DNA from: Terriglobus sp. TAA 43
Lineage (GTDB): Bacteria > Acidobacteriota > Terriglobia > Terriglobales > Acidobacteriaceae
Reading direction: 5' to 3'
Assembly: GCF_000800015.1 (NCBI RefSeq)
Contig: NZ_JUGR01000001.1
Coordinates: forward strand, 186,001-250,000
DNA length: 64,000 bases
Of this stretch, positions 16,449 through 26,602 are shown piece by piece. The position numbers and the translations under genes are program-made. The first letter of the stretch is position 1. Each line of letters opens with the position of its first letter. Below the pieces are notes generated by a model. It searched no databases. It was not told the origin of the DNA and worked only from the letters and a program-made list of their open reading frames with translations.

Positions 16449-17933
16449 ATGCTTCCCGAGTTGCACAAGGTACTTGACCTGCTGGAGGATGGCTTCGGCC
16501 GTCTCAGTGTGTTGGTAGTTGGCGATGTCATGATTGACCGCTACATTGTGGGCGATGTGGAACGCATCTCGCCGGAAGCGCCTGTTCCAGTTCTGCGGCA
16601 GGTTCGTGAGTATTCCCGACCTGGCGGTGCAGCGAACGTTGCCATGAATCTTGCCGGACTTGGTCTGAAGGCGACGCTCGCAGGATTTGTGGGAGATGAC
16701 AGCGCGGGAAGAGAATTGCGTTCACTCCTTGCAGGATCGGGCATTGACTCCTCAGGTCTCGTTGATTGCGGACTTCCAACCATCGCGAAGACTCGTGTCG
16801 TCAGTCGCACGCAGCAGCTGATGCGCATCGACGTCGAAAGCCGCGACGATCACAGCGATAAAGATTGCGATGCACTTCGTGATTTCGCTACGAAGGCCGT
16901 CGCCTCTGTCCAGGCGGTCATCCTGTCGGACTACGCAAAAGGCGCGTTGACCAACGGGTTATGCCATGCCGTGATCGAAGCTGCTCGTTCCGCAGGTGTT
17001 CCTGTTCTGGTGGACCCCAAGACACGCGATCTGACTAAGTACAGCGGCGCCACCACGATCAGTCCGAATCTGCATGAACTGAGCATGGCAACCGGGGTTT
17101 CTGTACACCAGACCGACGCTCTGTTGCAGGCAGGGCGAGATCTGCTGCGCACTCTGCATATGGATTACCTCACGGTCACCATGAGTGAGAAGGGCATTCG
17201 CGTAATTCACGCAGACGGCAAAATTGAAGAGATTCATTCGCCCTCACGCGCTCGCGAAGTCTTCGACGTATCGGGTGCTGGCGATACCGTCATCGCGACG
17301 CTGGCAGCCGGCCTAGCTGGTGGTCTGCAGGTAGGCACCGCTGTAGACCTCGCGAACATCGCGGCGGGCATCGTTGTTGCGAAGCTGGGAACAGTACCTG
17401 TGGCCGCGCATGAGATTGTTGCGGAACTCACTGTTTCTGGTGGCATCACTTCCGGTGAAAAGGTGCTGGATCTCGATCGTGCAGCGGCGCGCATCGCTGA
17501 ATGGAAGGAATCCGGTGAAACGGTGGTCTTCACCAACGGCTGTTTTGACCTTCTTCATATCGGCCATGTCACTCTGCTGGAAGATTGCCGCCGCTTTGGT
17601 TCGAAGTTGGTCGTGGCGATGAATACGGATCGGTCCGTGAGTGAACTGAAGGGACCGACGCGTCCCATCGTGGGCCAGAACGAACGCACACGTGTGATGG
17701 CGGCTCTGGGTTGCGTCGACATGGTCGTTCTCTTCGACGAGGAGACGCCCCTGGAAATGATCCGCGCTCTGAAGCCGAATGTTTTGGTGAAGGGTGGAGA
17801 TTATTCGGTGGAAACGGTCGTCGGCCATGAGGACGTCTTGGCATCGGGCGGACGCGTGGAGATTGTGCCCACGGTGGAAGGCTTCTCCACGACAAATATC
17901 GTGAAGAAGATGACAGCCGGCCTCACAAAGTAG
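16449..17933 (+). CDS. hldE: Bifunctional heptose-7-phosphate kinase / heptose-1-phosphate adenylyltransferase
   Basis: A 494-residue bifunctional enzyme of ADP-heptose synthesis. The N-terminal ribokinase/PfkB domain (about 1-330) has GDVMIDRYIVGDVERISPEAP, the glycine pair RPGGAANVA and the catalytic DVSGAGDTV. The C-terminal nucleotidyltransferase domain (about 350-494) has VFTNGCFDLLHIGH, the HxGH motif that binds ATP. It lies 9 bases after the glycosyltransferase gene behind AAGGAGAGG, so the two form a core-heptose operon. The middle enzyme GmhB is not seen in the window. Confidence 0.96.
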   Translation: MLPELHKVLDLLEDGFGRLSVLVVGDVMIDRYIVGDVERISPEAPVPVLRQVREYSRPGGAANVAMNLAGLGLKATLAGFVGDDSAGRELRSLLAGSGIDSSGLVDCGLPTIAKTRVVSRTQQLMRIDVESRDDHSDKDCDALRDFATKAVASVQAVILSDYAKGALTNGLCHAVIEAARSAGVPVLVDPKTRDLTKYSGATTISPNLHELSMATGVSVHQTDALLQAGRDLLRTLHMDYLTVTMSEKGIRVIHADGKIEEIHSPSRAREVFDVSGAGDTVIATLAAGLAGGLQVGTAVDLANIAAGIVVAKLGTVPVAAHEIVAELTVSGGITSGEKVLDLDRAAARIAEWKESGETVVFTNGCFDLLHIGHVTLLEDCRRFGSKLVVAMNTDRSVSELKGPTRPIVGQNERTRVMAALGCVDMVVLFDEETPLEMIRALKPNVLVKGGDYSVETVVGHEDVLASGGRVEIVPTVEGFSTTNIVKKMTAGLTK

Positions 17934-18067
17934 CGCTGGAAACTCACAATCAGCGACTGGAGACGTTCGAGGAGTATCGCGAATGGTGCGCTCAGGAAAT
18001 CTGAGCCACTCTTCCACCCTCATGCAGGCCGACATTCTGGCCGGAATCAGGTATTCTTAAATTGTTC

Positions 18068-18143
18068 GAGAGGTTAGCTCAGTTGGTAGAGCATCGCCCT
18101 TTTAAGGCGCTGGTCCTGGGTTCGAGCCCCAGACCTCTCACCA
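18068..18143 (+). tRNA. tRNA-Lys (anticodon TTT), CCA encoded
   Basis: A full cloverleaf can be folded: acceptor GAGAGGT/ACCTCTC, D arm with AGCTCAGTTGGTAGAGC, anticodon loop CTTTTAA giving TTT (lysine), and T arm with GGTTCGAGCC. The discriminator A at 18140 is followed by an encoded CCA. Confidence 0.97.
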
Positions 18144-18410
18144 CTCCCGCCTGTTTCTTCCCCGATGTCTTTTCCCAAAATAGTTCGGACGTTCCCGCTC
18201 GGGTTCTCTTGCAACTTTAGTGGCAGATACTCCGGTTGACTTGAAATGTTAAGGAACGTAGCCTCTCCTCAAGCAGGTGCATTTCGCACCAGCTGATGTG
18301 CAAATCTCGTCCGATTGCCGGGTCGAAATCGGCGACGGCCCGCTGTGGCCGCTTTTGTCATTGCGGCGGTTCTGAGAGTGGCATCGAAGCAGGCAGAGAG
18401 AAGCGGAAGC

Positions 18411-20705
18411 ATGGACGATAGCAGCATGAATCCGGCGGAAGACGAGAATCGCACGGAAGCCCCGGAAACTCCGGAAGACGTCGCTGTTCTGTATACGTGG
18501 GCAAATGTCCATGGTGGAAAGTATCGAGACTTTTCTGCAGAACGCCGGGAGCACCGGGCCCAGCAGCGCCACCGTATGGTGGAAGCCCAACGTCAGGCCG
18601 AGTTGGATGCCGCTCGCACCATGGAAGAGGCGGCCGCTCGGGAGTTGGAGGAGGCGCGCCTCAGAGAGCAGGGCGCAGCCGACGAAACCGACCGCAAGGA
18701 AGCGGAAGAGGCTCGCCAGCTTGCCGAGGAGCACGCCAACCGCGAACGCGCGGCCGCTCAGCGTCACGTGGAGACGGCCGAGAACCTGAAGCGAGCAATG
18801 GAAGATGCGCAGCGTCAGATGGAAGACGCGCGTCGCCGTGCCGAAGAGCAGGCTGCACGTTACGCAGAAGCCGACGCGCGCTATCGCGACTCCAGGCGCG
18901 AATACCTGCCAGGTGAAATCGACGATCCCTACTATTACGCGGGCCATCTTGAACCCACGGTATTTGCTCCGGGCAAGGGTGTCCGTAGCTCCGTTCCGCA
19001 GCGTCTTTCGTCGGAGCGCAGAATTGCGGAAAATTACCATCGGTCAAAAGGGAGCGCGGAAATCTCTGCGGCAACCGGACCAGAACATGCTCACTATTCG
19101 GAAGGCCGAGCTTACCAGGAACGCCGGTCTGACACACCCGAAGAGATGCGTGAGCGCAATCGGCCCGATGAGGCCGAGCGCCTGCATCGCCCCGTCGATA
19201 TGCGCGCAAACGACGTCGACGATAACGGCTACTACGACCACCAGATGGACCGCAAGGGTGGTTCGTCTTTTGTCCCGCCTGCGCCGCGTTCGCCTTCCGA
19301 TCTCAATTCCGCTCCGGGCGGTCTTTATATTCCACCGCGCGTCCCTCCCTCCCGGCCCTCGTCTGCATCGGTAGATTCGTCGGAGCGCCGTGCGATGCGT
19401 CCGCTCGACCCGGAGCCGGGTAACGCCCATGTACTCGACAACTCCCGCGCGCGCCGTCGCGAATCGGCAACGGACATTTCGGCTCGCACATCTCGTCGCT
19501 CGCGCGAGGAATCCGCCTCCCGGCCTGTGAGCGGAATGTCGGCAGCTTCGGAGGGCGGTGAAGCTCCGAATGTGATGCGTCGTCTTCCCACGGATGGCCG
19601 CTGGTCTGATGCCGGTATGCCTCCAGAGCAGCGAGAGGAATCCTCGCGTTCGCGAGAAGAGCGTCCGGAATGGCTGGGACGAGATACACGGGTACCTTCC
19701 GATGAATCGTCGCGCCCGGACCGCCTTGCAGCGGAATCTCTTGAGCGCCAGGAGCGTGTTTCCTCGCGCGAACATCGCGCTTATGGCGAAGAGAGCTCCC
19801 CTGAAGAGCAGGGCCCGCGTCCGTCCGGAGATACTCTCCAGCAATCGCGCGAACGAGTTGCCGCGCGCTGGTTCGCTTTGAAGGGACTGGTGGGGAACAC
19901 GGAAACTCCTTCTGATCCGGCTCTCCCCGCACGAGACAAGGCTGTACCGGTGCCAACACTTTGCGTCATGTCACTGTCTGGTGGTGTGGGGAAAACCAGC
20001 ATGGTGGCCACCGTCGGACGCAACCTGTCAGCCATGGGCGAACGAGTGTTGCTGGCCGACGTCACCTCCCAGGGACTACTCCCGTATTACTTCGGCGCAC
20101 GCGAACTGCGGCCCGATGTCGTGCGGACCTTCTCGCCTCCTCCACATAGCAAGGCCGCGCCGGTCTTCATGGTGAACTACGAGGCGGAGCGGCTGAATGG
20201 GAATGCTGAAGGGCAGGCAGCCCTGCTGGAAGAGATTGCACACCACACCCGCGGAACGCAGCGAGTCTTGCTGGATCTGAACACTTCCAGTGCATGGTTG
20301 GGCCGCAGTCTGGCAGAGAAGCAGGCCAAGATTCTCGTCCCCATCACGCCGGACATGAACTCCGTTCTTGGCATCAAGAACATGGAGCGCTTCTTTGCAG
20401 GAACGCAGGATGCGGAGGGCCGTCCAGTCCGTCCTTACTATGTTCTGAATCAGTTTGATGCCTCGCTGCCACTTCATCTGGACGTGCGCGAGGTACTGCG
20501 CCAACAACTGGGCGATCGCCTGTTGCCAGTAATGATCCGGCGTTCACCCGCTGTTGCAGAGGCGCTGGCTGAAGGTATGACCGTTATGGATTACGCACCG
20601 GAATCGCCGGTTGCGGAGGATTACATGCATCTGGCGGAGTGGGCTCGCAACCTTGCGGCACCAGCGCAGAACAGTATGCGAAACACCCGCTGGAGTGAAC
20701 GATGA
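18411..20705 (+). CDS. bcsQ: BcsQ-like ParA-family ATPase with long coiled-coil/disordered N-terminal extension
   Basis: A 764-residue protein. The C-terminal ~250 residues form a MinD/ParA-type P-loop domain: Walker A SGGVGKTS with K528, the switch-like LLADVTSQG, and LLDLNTSS. This corresponds to BcsQ (YhjQ), which places the cellulose machine at the cell pole. The signature lysine of the deviant Walker A is a serine (S523), as in divergent BcsQ. Residues ~40-185 are a Glu/Ala/Arg-rich coiled coil, and ~190-510 are Arg/Ser/Glu/Pro-rich low complexity, unlike the ~250-residue BcsQ of enterobacteria. The ATG at 18411 has a purine-rich ribosome site. The stop overlaps bcsAB by four bases. Confidence 0.85.
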   Translation: MDDSSMNPAEDENRTEAPETPEDVAVLYTWANVHGGKYRDFSAERREHRAQQRHRMVEAQRQAELDAARTMEEAAARELEEARLREQGAADETDRKEAEEARQLAEEHANRERAAAQRHVETAENLKRAMEDAQRQMEDARRRAEEQAARYAEADARYRDSRREYLPGEIDDPYYYAGHLEPTVFAPGKGVRSSVPQRLSSERRIAENYHRSKGSAEISAATGPEHAHYSEGRAYQERRSDTPEEMRERNRPDEAERLHRPVDMRANDVDDNGYYDHQMDRKGGSSFVPPAPRSPSDLNSAPGGLYIPPRVPPSRPSSASVDSSERRAMRPLDPEPGNAHVLDNSRARRRESATDISARTSRRSREESASRPVSGMSAASEGGEAPNVMRRLPTDGRWSDAGMPPEQREESSRSREERPEWLGRDTRVPSDESSRPDRLAAESLERQERVSSREHRAYGEESSPEEQGPRPSGDTLQQSRERVAARWFALKGLVGNTETPSDPALPARDKAVPVPTLCVMSLSGGVGKTSMVATVGRNLSAMGERVLLADVTSQGLLPYYFGARELRPDVVRTFSPPPHSKAAPVFMVNYEAERLNGNAEGQAALLEEIAHHTRGTQRVLLDLNTSSAWLGRSLAEKQAKILVPITPDMNSVLGIKNMERFFAGTQDAEGRPVRPYYVLNQFDASLPLHLDVREVLRQQLGDRLLPVMIRRSPAVAEALAEGMTVMDYAPESPVAEDYMHLAEWARNLAAPAQNSMRNTRWSER

Positions 20706-23700
20706 CCGAAACGCGACTCTGGCAAGAGTTCGAAACGCGCGATAACTATCCCATGCTTGTACTGCGCACCGTGGTGGTTTTCTGCTGCGTTTGCTTGTTG
20801 TTGTACGCCGGCATATTGGAGCTCACGTGGCCGCAGCAGGCCATTCTGGGCGTGGTTACGGTTCTTATCGCAATATGGATGGATCGTTCGTCCTCGTCGT
20901 ACCTCATCACGCTCACGCTGATGATGGCGTCCTGCTACTCCACATACCGTTACGCCTATTGGCGTATCTCCACGGTGATCAAGTTCTTTCTGGATCCAGC
21001 ATCGCAATGGGGCGGCCTGGATGCGTTCTTCATCTTTCTGCTGGTGTTGGCGGAGGCGTATTCGTTCTCCATTCTTTATCTGGGCTACATGCAGACGCTC
21101 TGGCCATTGCGTCGCACCCCCGTGCCGCTGCCAGATGACCCTAACGACTGGCCCGCAATCGACCTACTGATTCCCACCTACAACGAACCGCTCAACGTGG
21201 TTCGATACACGGCTCTCGCGGCCACGCTCATTGACTGGCCCGCGGACAAGCTCAACGTCTACGTCCTGGATGACGGCAAGCGTGAAGAGTTCCGTATCTT
21301 CTGCGAAGAAGCGGGCATCGGTTACATGACACGCGACGACAATGCGCACGCCAAGGCCGGCAATATCAACCGTGCTCTGAAGCGCCTAAGCTCGCCGCTC
21401 GTGGCCATCTTCGATTCAGACCACGTTCCCACCCGCTCCTTCCTGCAGGTCACGGTGGGCTGGTTCATGCGCGACCGCAAGCTTGGCATGTTGCAGACGC
21501 CGCACCATTTCTATTCGCCCGATCCATTCGAACGTAATCTCGGACAGTTCCGCGCCATCCCGAATGAAGGCGAACTGTTTTACGGCATCGTGCAGGACGG
21601 CAACGATCTTTGGAACGCCACCTTCTTCTGCGGTTCCTGCGCGGTTCTGCGCCGTGAAGCGCTGGATGAAATCGGTGGCATCGCCGTGGAAACCGTCACG
21701 GAGGACGCTCACACCAGTCTGCGTATGCAGATCAACGGATGGAACACCGCGTACATCAACATTCCGCAGGCGGCAGGTCTGGCAACGGAACGTCTCAGCG
21801 GTCACGTTAAGCAGCGTATTCGCTGGGCTCGCGGCATGATCCAGATCATGCGTACTGACAACCCGTTGTTTGCGCCGGGCCTCAAGCCCATGCAGCGGCT
21901 CTGCTACTTCAACGCGATGACGCACTTCCTTTACGGCTTGCCGCGTCTCATCTTCCTCTTTGCGCCGCTGATCTACCTCGTCCTTGGCCACACCAACGTG
22001 CCGGGTTACTGGGCCGCCATCCTGGCCTACGCATTCCCGCACCTTGTGTTGTCGTCCATGACGAACTCGCGCATCCAGGGGCAACACCGGCATTCGTTCT
22101 GGAACGAAATCTACGAAACCGTGCTGGCGCCATACATCTTTCTGCCGACGTTCATGGCCATCCTCAACCCCAAACTTGGTTCGTTCAACGTAACGGCAAA
22201 GGGTGGTGTGGTCAGTCGCAGGTTCTTCGATTCGCGCATTGCACTGCCGTTCCTTACGATGCTGGCGTTTAGCTTCCTCGGCATCCTGTGCGCGATTCCC
22301 AGGTACTTCCACTTTCCGGGAAGCGGTCTCATCTGGCCGTTGAACATCCTTGCGAACATGTATGACGGCACCCATCCCGGAACGATTCTGATGAACGTCA
22401 TGTGGACGTGCTTCAACGTCCTGATTCTTGGTGTGGCCTGCGGCGTGGCTTGGGAAAGCCAGCAGCGCCGTCAAACGGTGCGCGTCACCATGCAGGTGCC
22501 GGTGACGGTTGAGTTGCCTGATGGAACCATGCTCACCGGTGTGACAGCCGATGTTTCCAGCGGCGGCGTCATGATGGAAACGGATGAAGCCGCGATGGTG
22601 GAAGGCGGGGAACCGGTACGCCTACACTTCCCGGTGCTGGACGGAGAAGAGTCGCTTCCTGCCACAATCGTTCGCGTCAACGGAACAGAGCTTCGTGCCC
22701 AGTTTGATCCGCTCTCCATCACGGAAGAAGAGACGTTGACGCAGGTGCTCTATTCGCGCGCTGATACGTGGCTGGGATGGGGTGAGGCACGTGAAGCAGA
22801 CCGTCCGCTGAAGAGTCTGGCGCGCATTTTGCATCTTGCAGTAATTGGGTTGAGAGAAACCTTCCGAGGTCTGATGAAGAAGAACGCAGGTAGTGGTAAA
22901 GGTGCGCTGAGTTCGGGAGCTGCTCCGCTGGCGCTGTTGCTCACTCTGGGAATGTTATTGGGTCTCGGCGTGTCATCGCATGCGCAGGCCCCCGGCATAG
23001 TAGTGCCGCCCGCGCCGCAAAGCGGTGCCGCAAACGTTGGCGCCCTGGGCGTGACACCTGGTTCCGCCTTGCAGCAACGAGTCATGCCGCCGGGACAGTT
23101 TGACAACGTCTTCACACTGCAGGATGTGGGCGTTGCCGACACCGTCGTTCTGCGCGGTGTCGATGCATACCACTCCGTCTACTTCGCTGTGCCGCAGACG
23201 CAGGTTGTGAAAACCGCAACGCTGCATCTGCGTTATCACTTTTCTCCTGGCTTGCTGCCCGCGCTGAGCCATCTGAAGGTTTCCGTCAACGGTACGCTGT
23301 TCGCCACGCTGCCAGTGACGCAGCAACCGATGCAGGCGGCCCCGGACCTGACGCCGGACGAGAAAGTTGCAGAGAGCCAGAAGCTTTCGATCACACGAGT
23401 CGGCGAGAACAACGCGCTGCTGGAAGCCACGCTGGAAATGCCGGCGGACATGCTCGTCCGCGACAACCAGATCACCTTTGAGTTCATCGGCCATTACACG
23501 CTGCAGTGTGAAGATCCTTCGCACTCCACGCTGTGGTCCCACGTGGATAACAACAGCTCCATTGAACTCACTGGCAATCTATTGCCCTTGCAGGATGATC
23601 TGAAGCTGCTGCCGCTGCCGTTCTATGACGCTGCGGTCAATCTGCATCCCGTTGTACCCATCGTCTTCCTGAACCAGCCGTCCACCAAGGCGATGCAGGC

Positions 23701-25264
23701 CGCGGGTATCGTCGCCTCTTACTTTGGCGTACTCACTGATTACCGCAAGGTGCGCTTCCCGGTATCGTTCGGACAAATCCCGCAGGGCAACGTCATCCTG
23801 ATTAGTGAGAATGCGGGTGAGCTTCCGGCGTCATTGAACGTACAGTCCACGGGCGGTCCCACCATCGCCATGCGGACCAATCCGTCTGACCCCTATTCCA
23901 AGGTGTTGGTGCTCACAGGAAATTCCGCTGCGGATGCTGTTCTGGCAGCGCAGGCGCTCTCGCTTCAGAAGGACATGTGGCAGGGCAATCAGGTATCCGT
24001 ATCCGTCAAACATCCTGCTCCCAGCGAGCCCGATGATGCACCGCGATGGATGCCCACGGATCGCATCACAACCGTTGGCGAACTGATGCAGACCGGCGAT
24101 CTGCAGGGCGATGGCTCTGTCCCCGTAGGCGTCTTTATGCGCTTGCCGCCGGATCTGTATTACGGCTCCCGCGCCAACATCATCTTCCACATGGACTACC
24201 GGTATAACCCGGTGCCATTGGCGAACGAAAGCACGCTGCAGGTCTACATGAACACGGCGTACGTTTCGTCCACGCCCATGCCGCATGCCGACCGAGCCTC
24301 CGCGCGTCTTGAGACAGAAATTCCCGTTCCACGTGGCAACATGCGTCCGTTCTCGCAGACGATGAGCTTGAAGTTCGTCTTCCAGATCGCGAAGAAGAAC
24401 AAGTGCCAGGACACGGCCCCGCTCAACCTGCAGGGAGCCATCGTCAAAGATTCCTATCTGGACATCCGTGGCATTCCGCATCTGGCTGTTTTGCCGGATC
24501 TGGAGCTGTTCTCAAATGCAGGCTTCCCATTCACGCGGTACAAGGACCTGTCGCAGACTGCCTTCATCCTGCCGGATAACCCCGGAGCTGACGAGATTGA
24601 AGCCTACCTGACCCTGATGGGCCACTTCGGCGCTGCCACCGGCTATCCCGCAATTGACGTAACGGTGGACGGCCCCGACGGCTTGAAGTCCGACGGTAAG
24701 AAGGACTACATCGTCATGGGCACCGTGGAAGATCAGACCGCTTTCGCGAAACTGAACAACCATCTGCCCGTACAGCCTTCGACCAGCGGCCTGAAGATTT
24801 CCGATACCCAGGGCTTCTTCGCTCCTCTGGAACACGCATGGTGGAAGGTTCGCTCCTCCGATCACGTGAAGACAGGAGAGTTGGAAGTCTCGGGTGGCCT
24901 TCCGGACGGTCTGATCGAGGGTGTGGAGTGGCCTGCACATTCCAACCGTTCCGTGGTTGTGATTGCCCTGCGAGACCACTCCGTCATTCCGGCGTTCCTT
25001 TCTACCTTCCTCCGTGTCAGTTCGTCATCGGACATTTCGCAGTCCGTTGCCGTGCTTCACGGAACACAGTTCGTCTCGTATCGAATCGGAAACGACGTCT
25101 ACAAGATCGGTTCGTTGTCGATTTGGACACGTCTCCAGTTGTTCTTTTCTGAATTCCCCGCATCCGTTGTAGTGCTGGTGATCTTGGCCTCCATCCTGTT
25201 GGCGACGATCATCCGTGTATCGCTCCGCCGTCGTGCACGACTGAGGTTGCAGGGAGAGGACTAA
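20702..25264 (+). CDS. bcsA: Cellulose synthase, fused catalytic (BcsA) and periplasmic (BcsB) subunits
   Basis: A 1520-residue single-chain synthase that polymerises UDP-glucose and moves the glucan across the inner membrane. The BcsA half (about 1-720) has N-terminal membrane helices and a GT2 domain with D190, the D238-x-D240 pair, T333-E334-D335 and Q371-RIR-W375 (QxxRW). A PilZ domain follows, with the c-di-GMP motifs R590-x3-R594 and D617-V-S-S-G-G622. A hydrophobic segment near 740-762 resembling a signal peptide joins the BcsB half (about 760-1520), a carbohydrate-binding periplasmic region ending in one C-terminal helix and a basic tail. The PilZ motif implies c-di-GMP activation. 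Such AB fusions are known in some acetic-acid bacteria. Confidence 0.95.
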   Translation: MTETRLWQEFETRDNYPMLVLRTVVVFCCVCLLLYAGILELTWPQQAILGVVTVLIAIWMDRSSSSYLITLTLMMASCYSTYRYAYWRISTVIKFFLDPASQWGGLDAFFIFLLVLAEAYSFSILYLGYMQTLWPLRRTPVPLPDDPNDWPAIDLLIPTYNEPLNVVRYTALAATLIDWPADKLNVYVLDDGKREEFRIFCEEAGIGYMTRDDNAHAKAGNINRALKRLSSPLVAIFDSDHVPTRSFLQVTVGWFMRDRKLGMLQTPHHFYSPDPFERNLGQFRAIPNEGELFYGIVQDGNDLWNATFFCGSCAVLRREALDEIGGIAVETVTEDAHTSLRMQINGWNTAYINIPQAAGLATERLSGHVKQRIRWARGMIQIMRTDNPLFAPGLKPMQRLCYFNAMTHFLYGLPRLIFLFAPLIYLVLGHTNVPGYWAAILAYAFPHLVLSSMTNSRIQGQHRHSFWNEIYETVLAPYIFLPTFMAILNPKLGSFNVTAKGGVVSRRFFDSRIALPFLTMLAFSFLGILCAIPRYFHFPGSGLIWPLNILANMYDGTHPGTILMNVMWTCFNVLILGVACGVAWESQQRRQTVRVTMQVPVTVELPDGTMLTGVTADVSSGGVMMETDEAAMVEGGEPVRLHFPVLDGEESLPATIVRVNGTELRAQFDPLSITEEETLTQVLYSRADTWLGWGEAREADRPLKSLARILHLAVIGLRETFRGLMKKNAGSGKGALSSGAAPLALLLTLGMLLGLGVSSHAQAPGIVVPPAPQSGAANVGALGVTPGSALQQRVMPPGQFDNVFTLQDVGVADTVVLRGVDAYHSVYFAVPQTQVVKTATLHLRYHFSPGLLPALSHLKVSVNGTLFATLPVTQQPMQAAPDLTPDEKVAESQKLSITRVGENNALLEATLEMPADMLVRDNQITFEFIGHYTLQCEDPSHSTLWSHVDNNSSIELTGNLLPLQDDLKLLPLPFYDAAVNLHPVVPIVFLNQPSTKAMQAAGIVASYFGVLTDYRKVRFPVSFGQIPQGNVILISENAGELPASLNVQSTGGPTIAMRTNPSDPYSKVLVLTGNSAADAVLAAQALSLQKDMWQGNQVSVSVKHPAPSEPDDAPRWMPTDRITTVGELMQTGDLQGDGSVPVGVFMRLPPDLYYGSRANIIFHMDYRYNPVPLANESTLQVYMNTAYVSSTPMPHADRASARLETEIPVPRGNMRPFSQTMSLKFVFQIAKKNKCQDTAPLNLQGAIVKDSYLDIRGIPHLAVLPDLELFSNAGFPFTRYKDLSQTAFILPDNPGADEIEAYLTLMGHFGAATGYPAIDVTVDGPDGLKSDGKKDYIVMGTVEDQTAFAKLNNHLPVQPSTSGLKISDTQGFFAPLEHAWWKVRSSDHVKTGELEVSGGLPDGLIEGVEWPAHSNRSVVVIALRDHSVIPAFLSTFLRVSSSSDISQSVAVLHGTQFVSYRIGNDVYKIGSLSIWTRLQLFFSEFPASVVVLVILASILLATIIRVSLRRRARLRLQGED

Positions 25265-26445
25265 TGCTGGGAGTACGAAAAGGATGGCGCAATTGCTTCC
25301 GTCGCACTGCGGCGGTTGCCATTGCGTGTGTGACGTTGCTGTCGCAGACGGGCTGCCGGGCAGAGGTTCCCTGGCCGCTGTGGCAGTCCTATCGTGCGAA
25401 GTTTGTCGATGCGTCGGGCCGGGTCATTGACCATGACGCCAACGAGCGCACCACCAGCGAAGGCATGGCTTACGGCATGTTCTTCGCGCTCGTCACAAAC
25501 GACCGCCCCACCTTTGACAAGATGCTTCGCTGGACAGAAGACAATCTGGCTGGCGGCGACCTGACCGCGCGACTTCCCGCATGGAATTGGGGCAAGTCAC
25601 CGGAAGGTCAATGGAAGACGCTGGACGCCAACTCTGCAGCCGATGCTGATCTCTGGATGGCCTACGATCTCGTCGAAGCCGGACGCATGTGGAAGGATGA
25701 TCGTCTCGCGAAACTCGGCACTGTACTGGCAAATCACATCGCTCAGAGTGAAGTCGCGCTGATACCCGGGTTGGGCGCCGTGTTGCTTCCAGGCCCACAG
25801 GGTTTTCATCCCGATCAAAACATCTTCATTCTGAATCCCTCATACACGCCGCCGCAGGTGGTTGCACGGCTGCGGTTTGATTCTCCTACGGGGCCCTGGG
25901 CCTCGTTACTGGAGAGCTATCCCATGCTCGTCCAGGGAAGCTCTCCTGCCGGATACGCCATGGACTGGGTCACCGCAGGAACAGGCGTACGTCCCAGCGG
26001 AACGCCGGCACAGCTGGCCACCGGCAAGACAGACTTCACCCCGATCGGCGCTTACGAAGCCATCCGTGTGTATCTCTGGCTCGGCATGGCCGACAAAGGC
26101 ACGGTTGGAATCTCCGAGTCGCTGGGTTATCTGCAAGGCATGGGCCGCTACATGCAAACGGCTCCAACGCCGCCCCTTCAGGTAGATTCCACCGGAAAAA
26201 TCCTTAATCCGGAGGGCACTGTCGGATTTTCAGCGGCCATGATTCCTTACCTCGTCGCTACCGGCCGCATGAGCCAGGCCAAGTCGCAGAACGACCGCCT
26301 GACGGCGAGCAAGGACTCAGCCACCGGCCTCTATGGTCACTCTTCTCTGTACTATGACCAAAATCTTGCGATGTTTGCGACAGGTTGGCAGGAGGGACGT
26401 TTTCACTTCGACCGTGATGGAAAACTCAGGCTGAAATGGAAATAG
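25264..26445 (+). CDS. bcsZ: Cellulose-locus GH8 endoglucanase, probable lipoprotein
   Basis: A 393-residue GH8 endo-beta-1,4-glucanase that trims nascent cellulose. The probable catalytic acid is E66 in TTSEGMAYGMFFALV, the family's N-terminal signature; DADLWMAYDLVEAGR is a second conserved block. The hydrophobic N-terminus ends in a lipobox-like SQTGC, suggesting outer- or inner-membrane anchoring in place of free periplasmic location. The ATG shares one base with the bcsAB stop (TAATG), so translation is coupled. Confidence 0.93.
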   Translation: MLGVRKGWRNCFRRTAAVAIACVTLLSQTGCRAEVPWPLWQSYRAKFVDASGRVIDHDANERTTSEGMAYGMFFALVTNDRPTFDKMLRWTEDNLAGGDLTARLPAWNWGKSPEGQWKTLDANSAADADLWMAYDLVEAGRMWKDDRLAKLGTVLANHIAQSEVALIPGLGAVLLPGPQGFHPDQNIFILNPSYTPPQVVARLRFDSPTGPWASLLESYPMLVQGSSPAGYAMDWVTAGTGVRPSGTPAQLATGKTDFTPIGAYEAIRVYLWLGMADKGTVGISESLGYLQGMGRYMQTAPTPPLQVDSTGKILNPEGTVGFSAAMIPYLVATGRMSQAKSQNDRLTASKDSATGLYGHSSLYYDQNLAMFATGWQEGRFHFDRDGKLRLKWK

Positions 26446-26602
26446 GGTAGCCAAGTAGTTGTTACCACAAGAGTAAACCCTAAAAAAACCGGCTGTTCCA
26501 CCCAAGAAACGAGTAAGATTCTGTGGGGAACACGGCAAACCTGACCCCCAGGTCGCGGGGCTTAGCATGCGCAGGCAGCGTACCAGCGCAGAGGCAAATT
26601 GA

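Noticed and set aside
21416-22474. 352-codon minus-strand frame opposite bcsA
   Set aside because: Antisense shadow of the GT2/QxxRW region, whose motifs prove the plus-strand reading.
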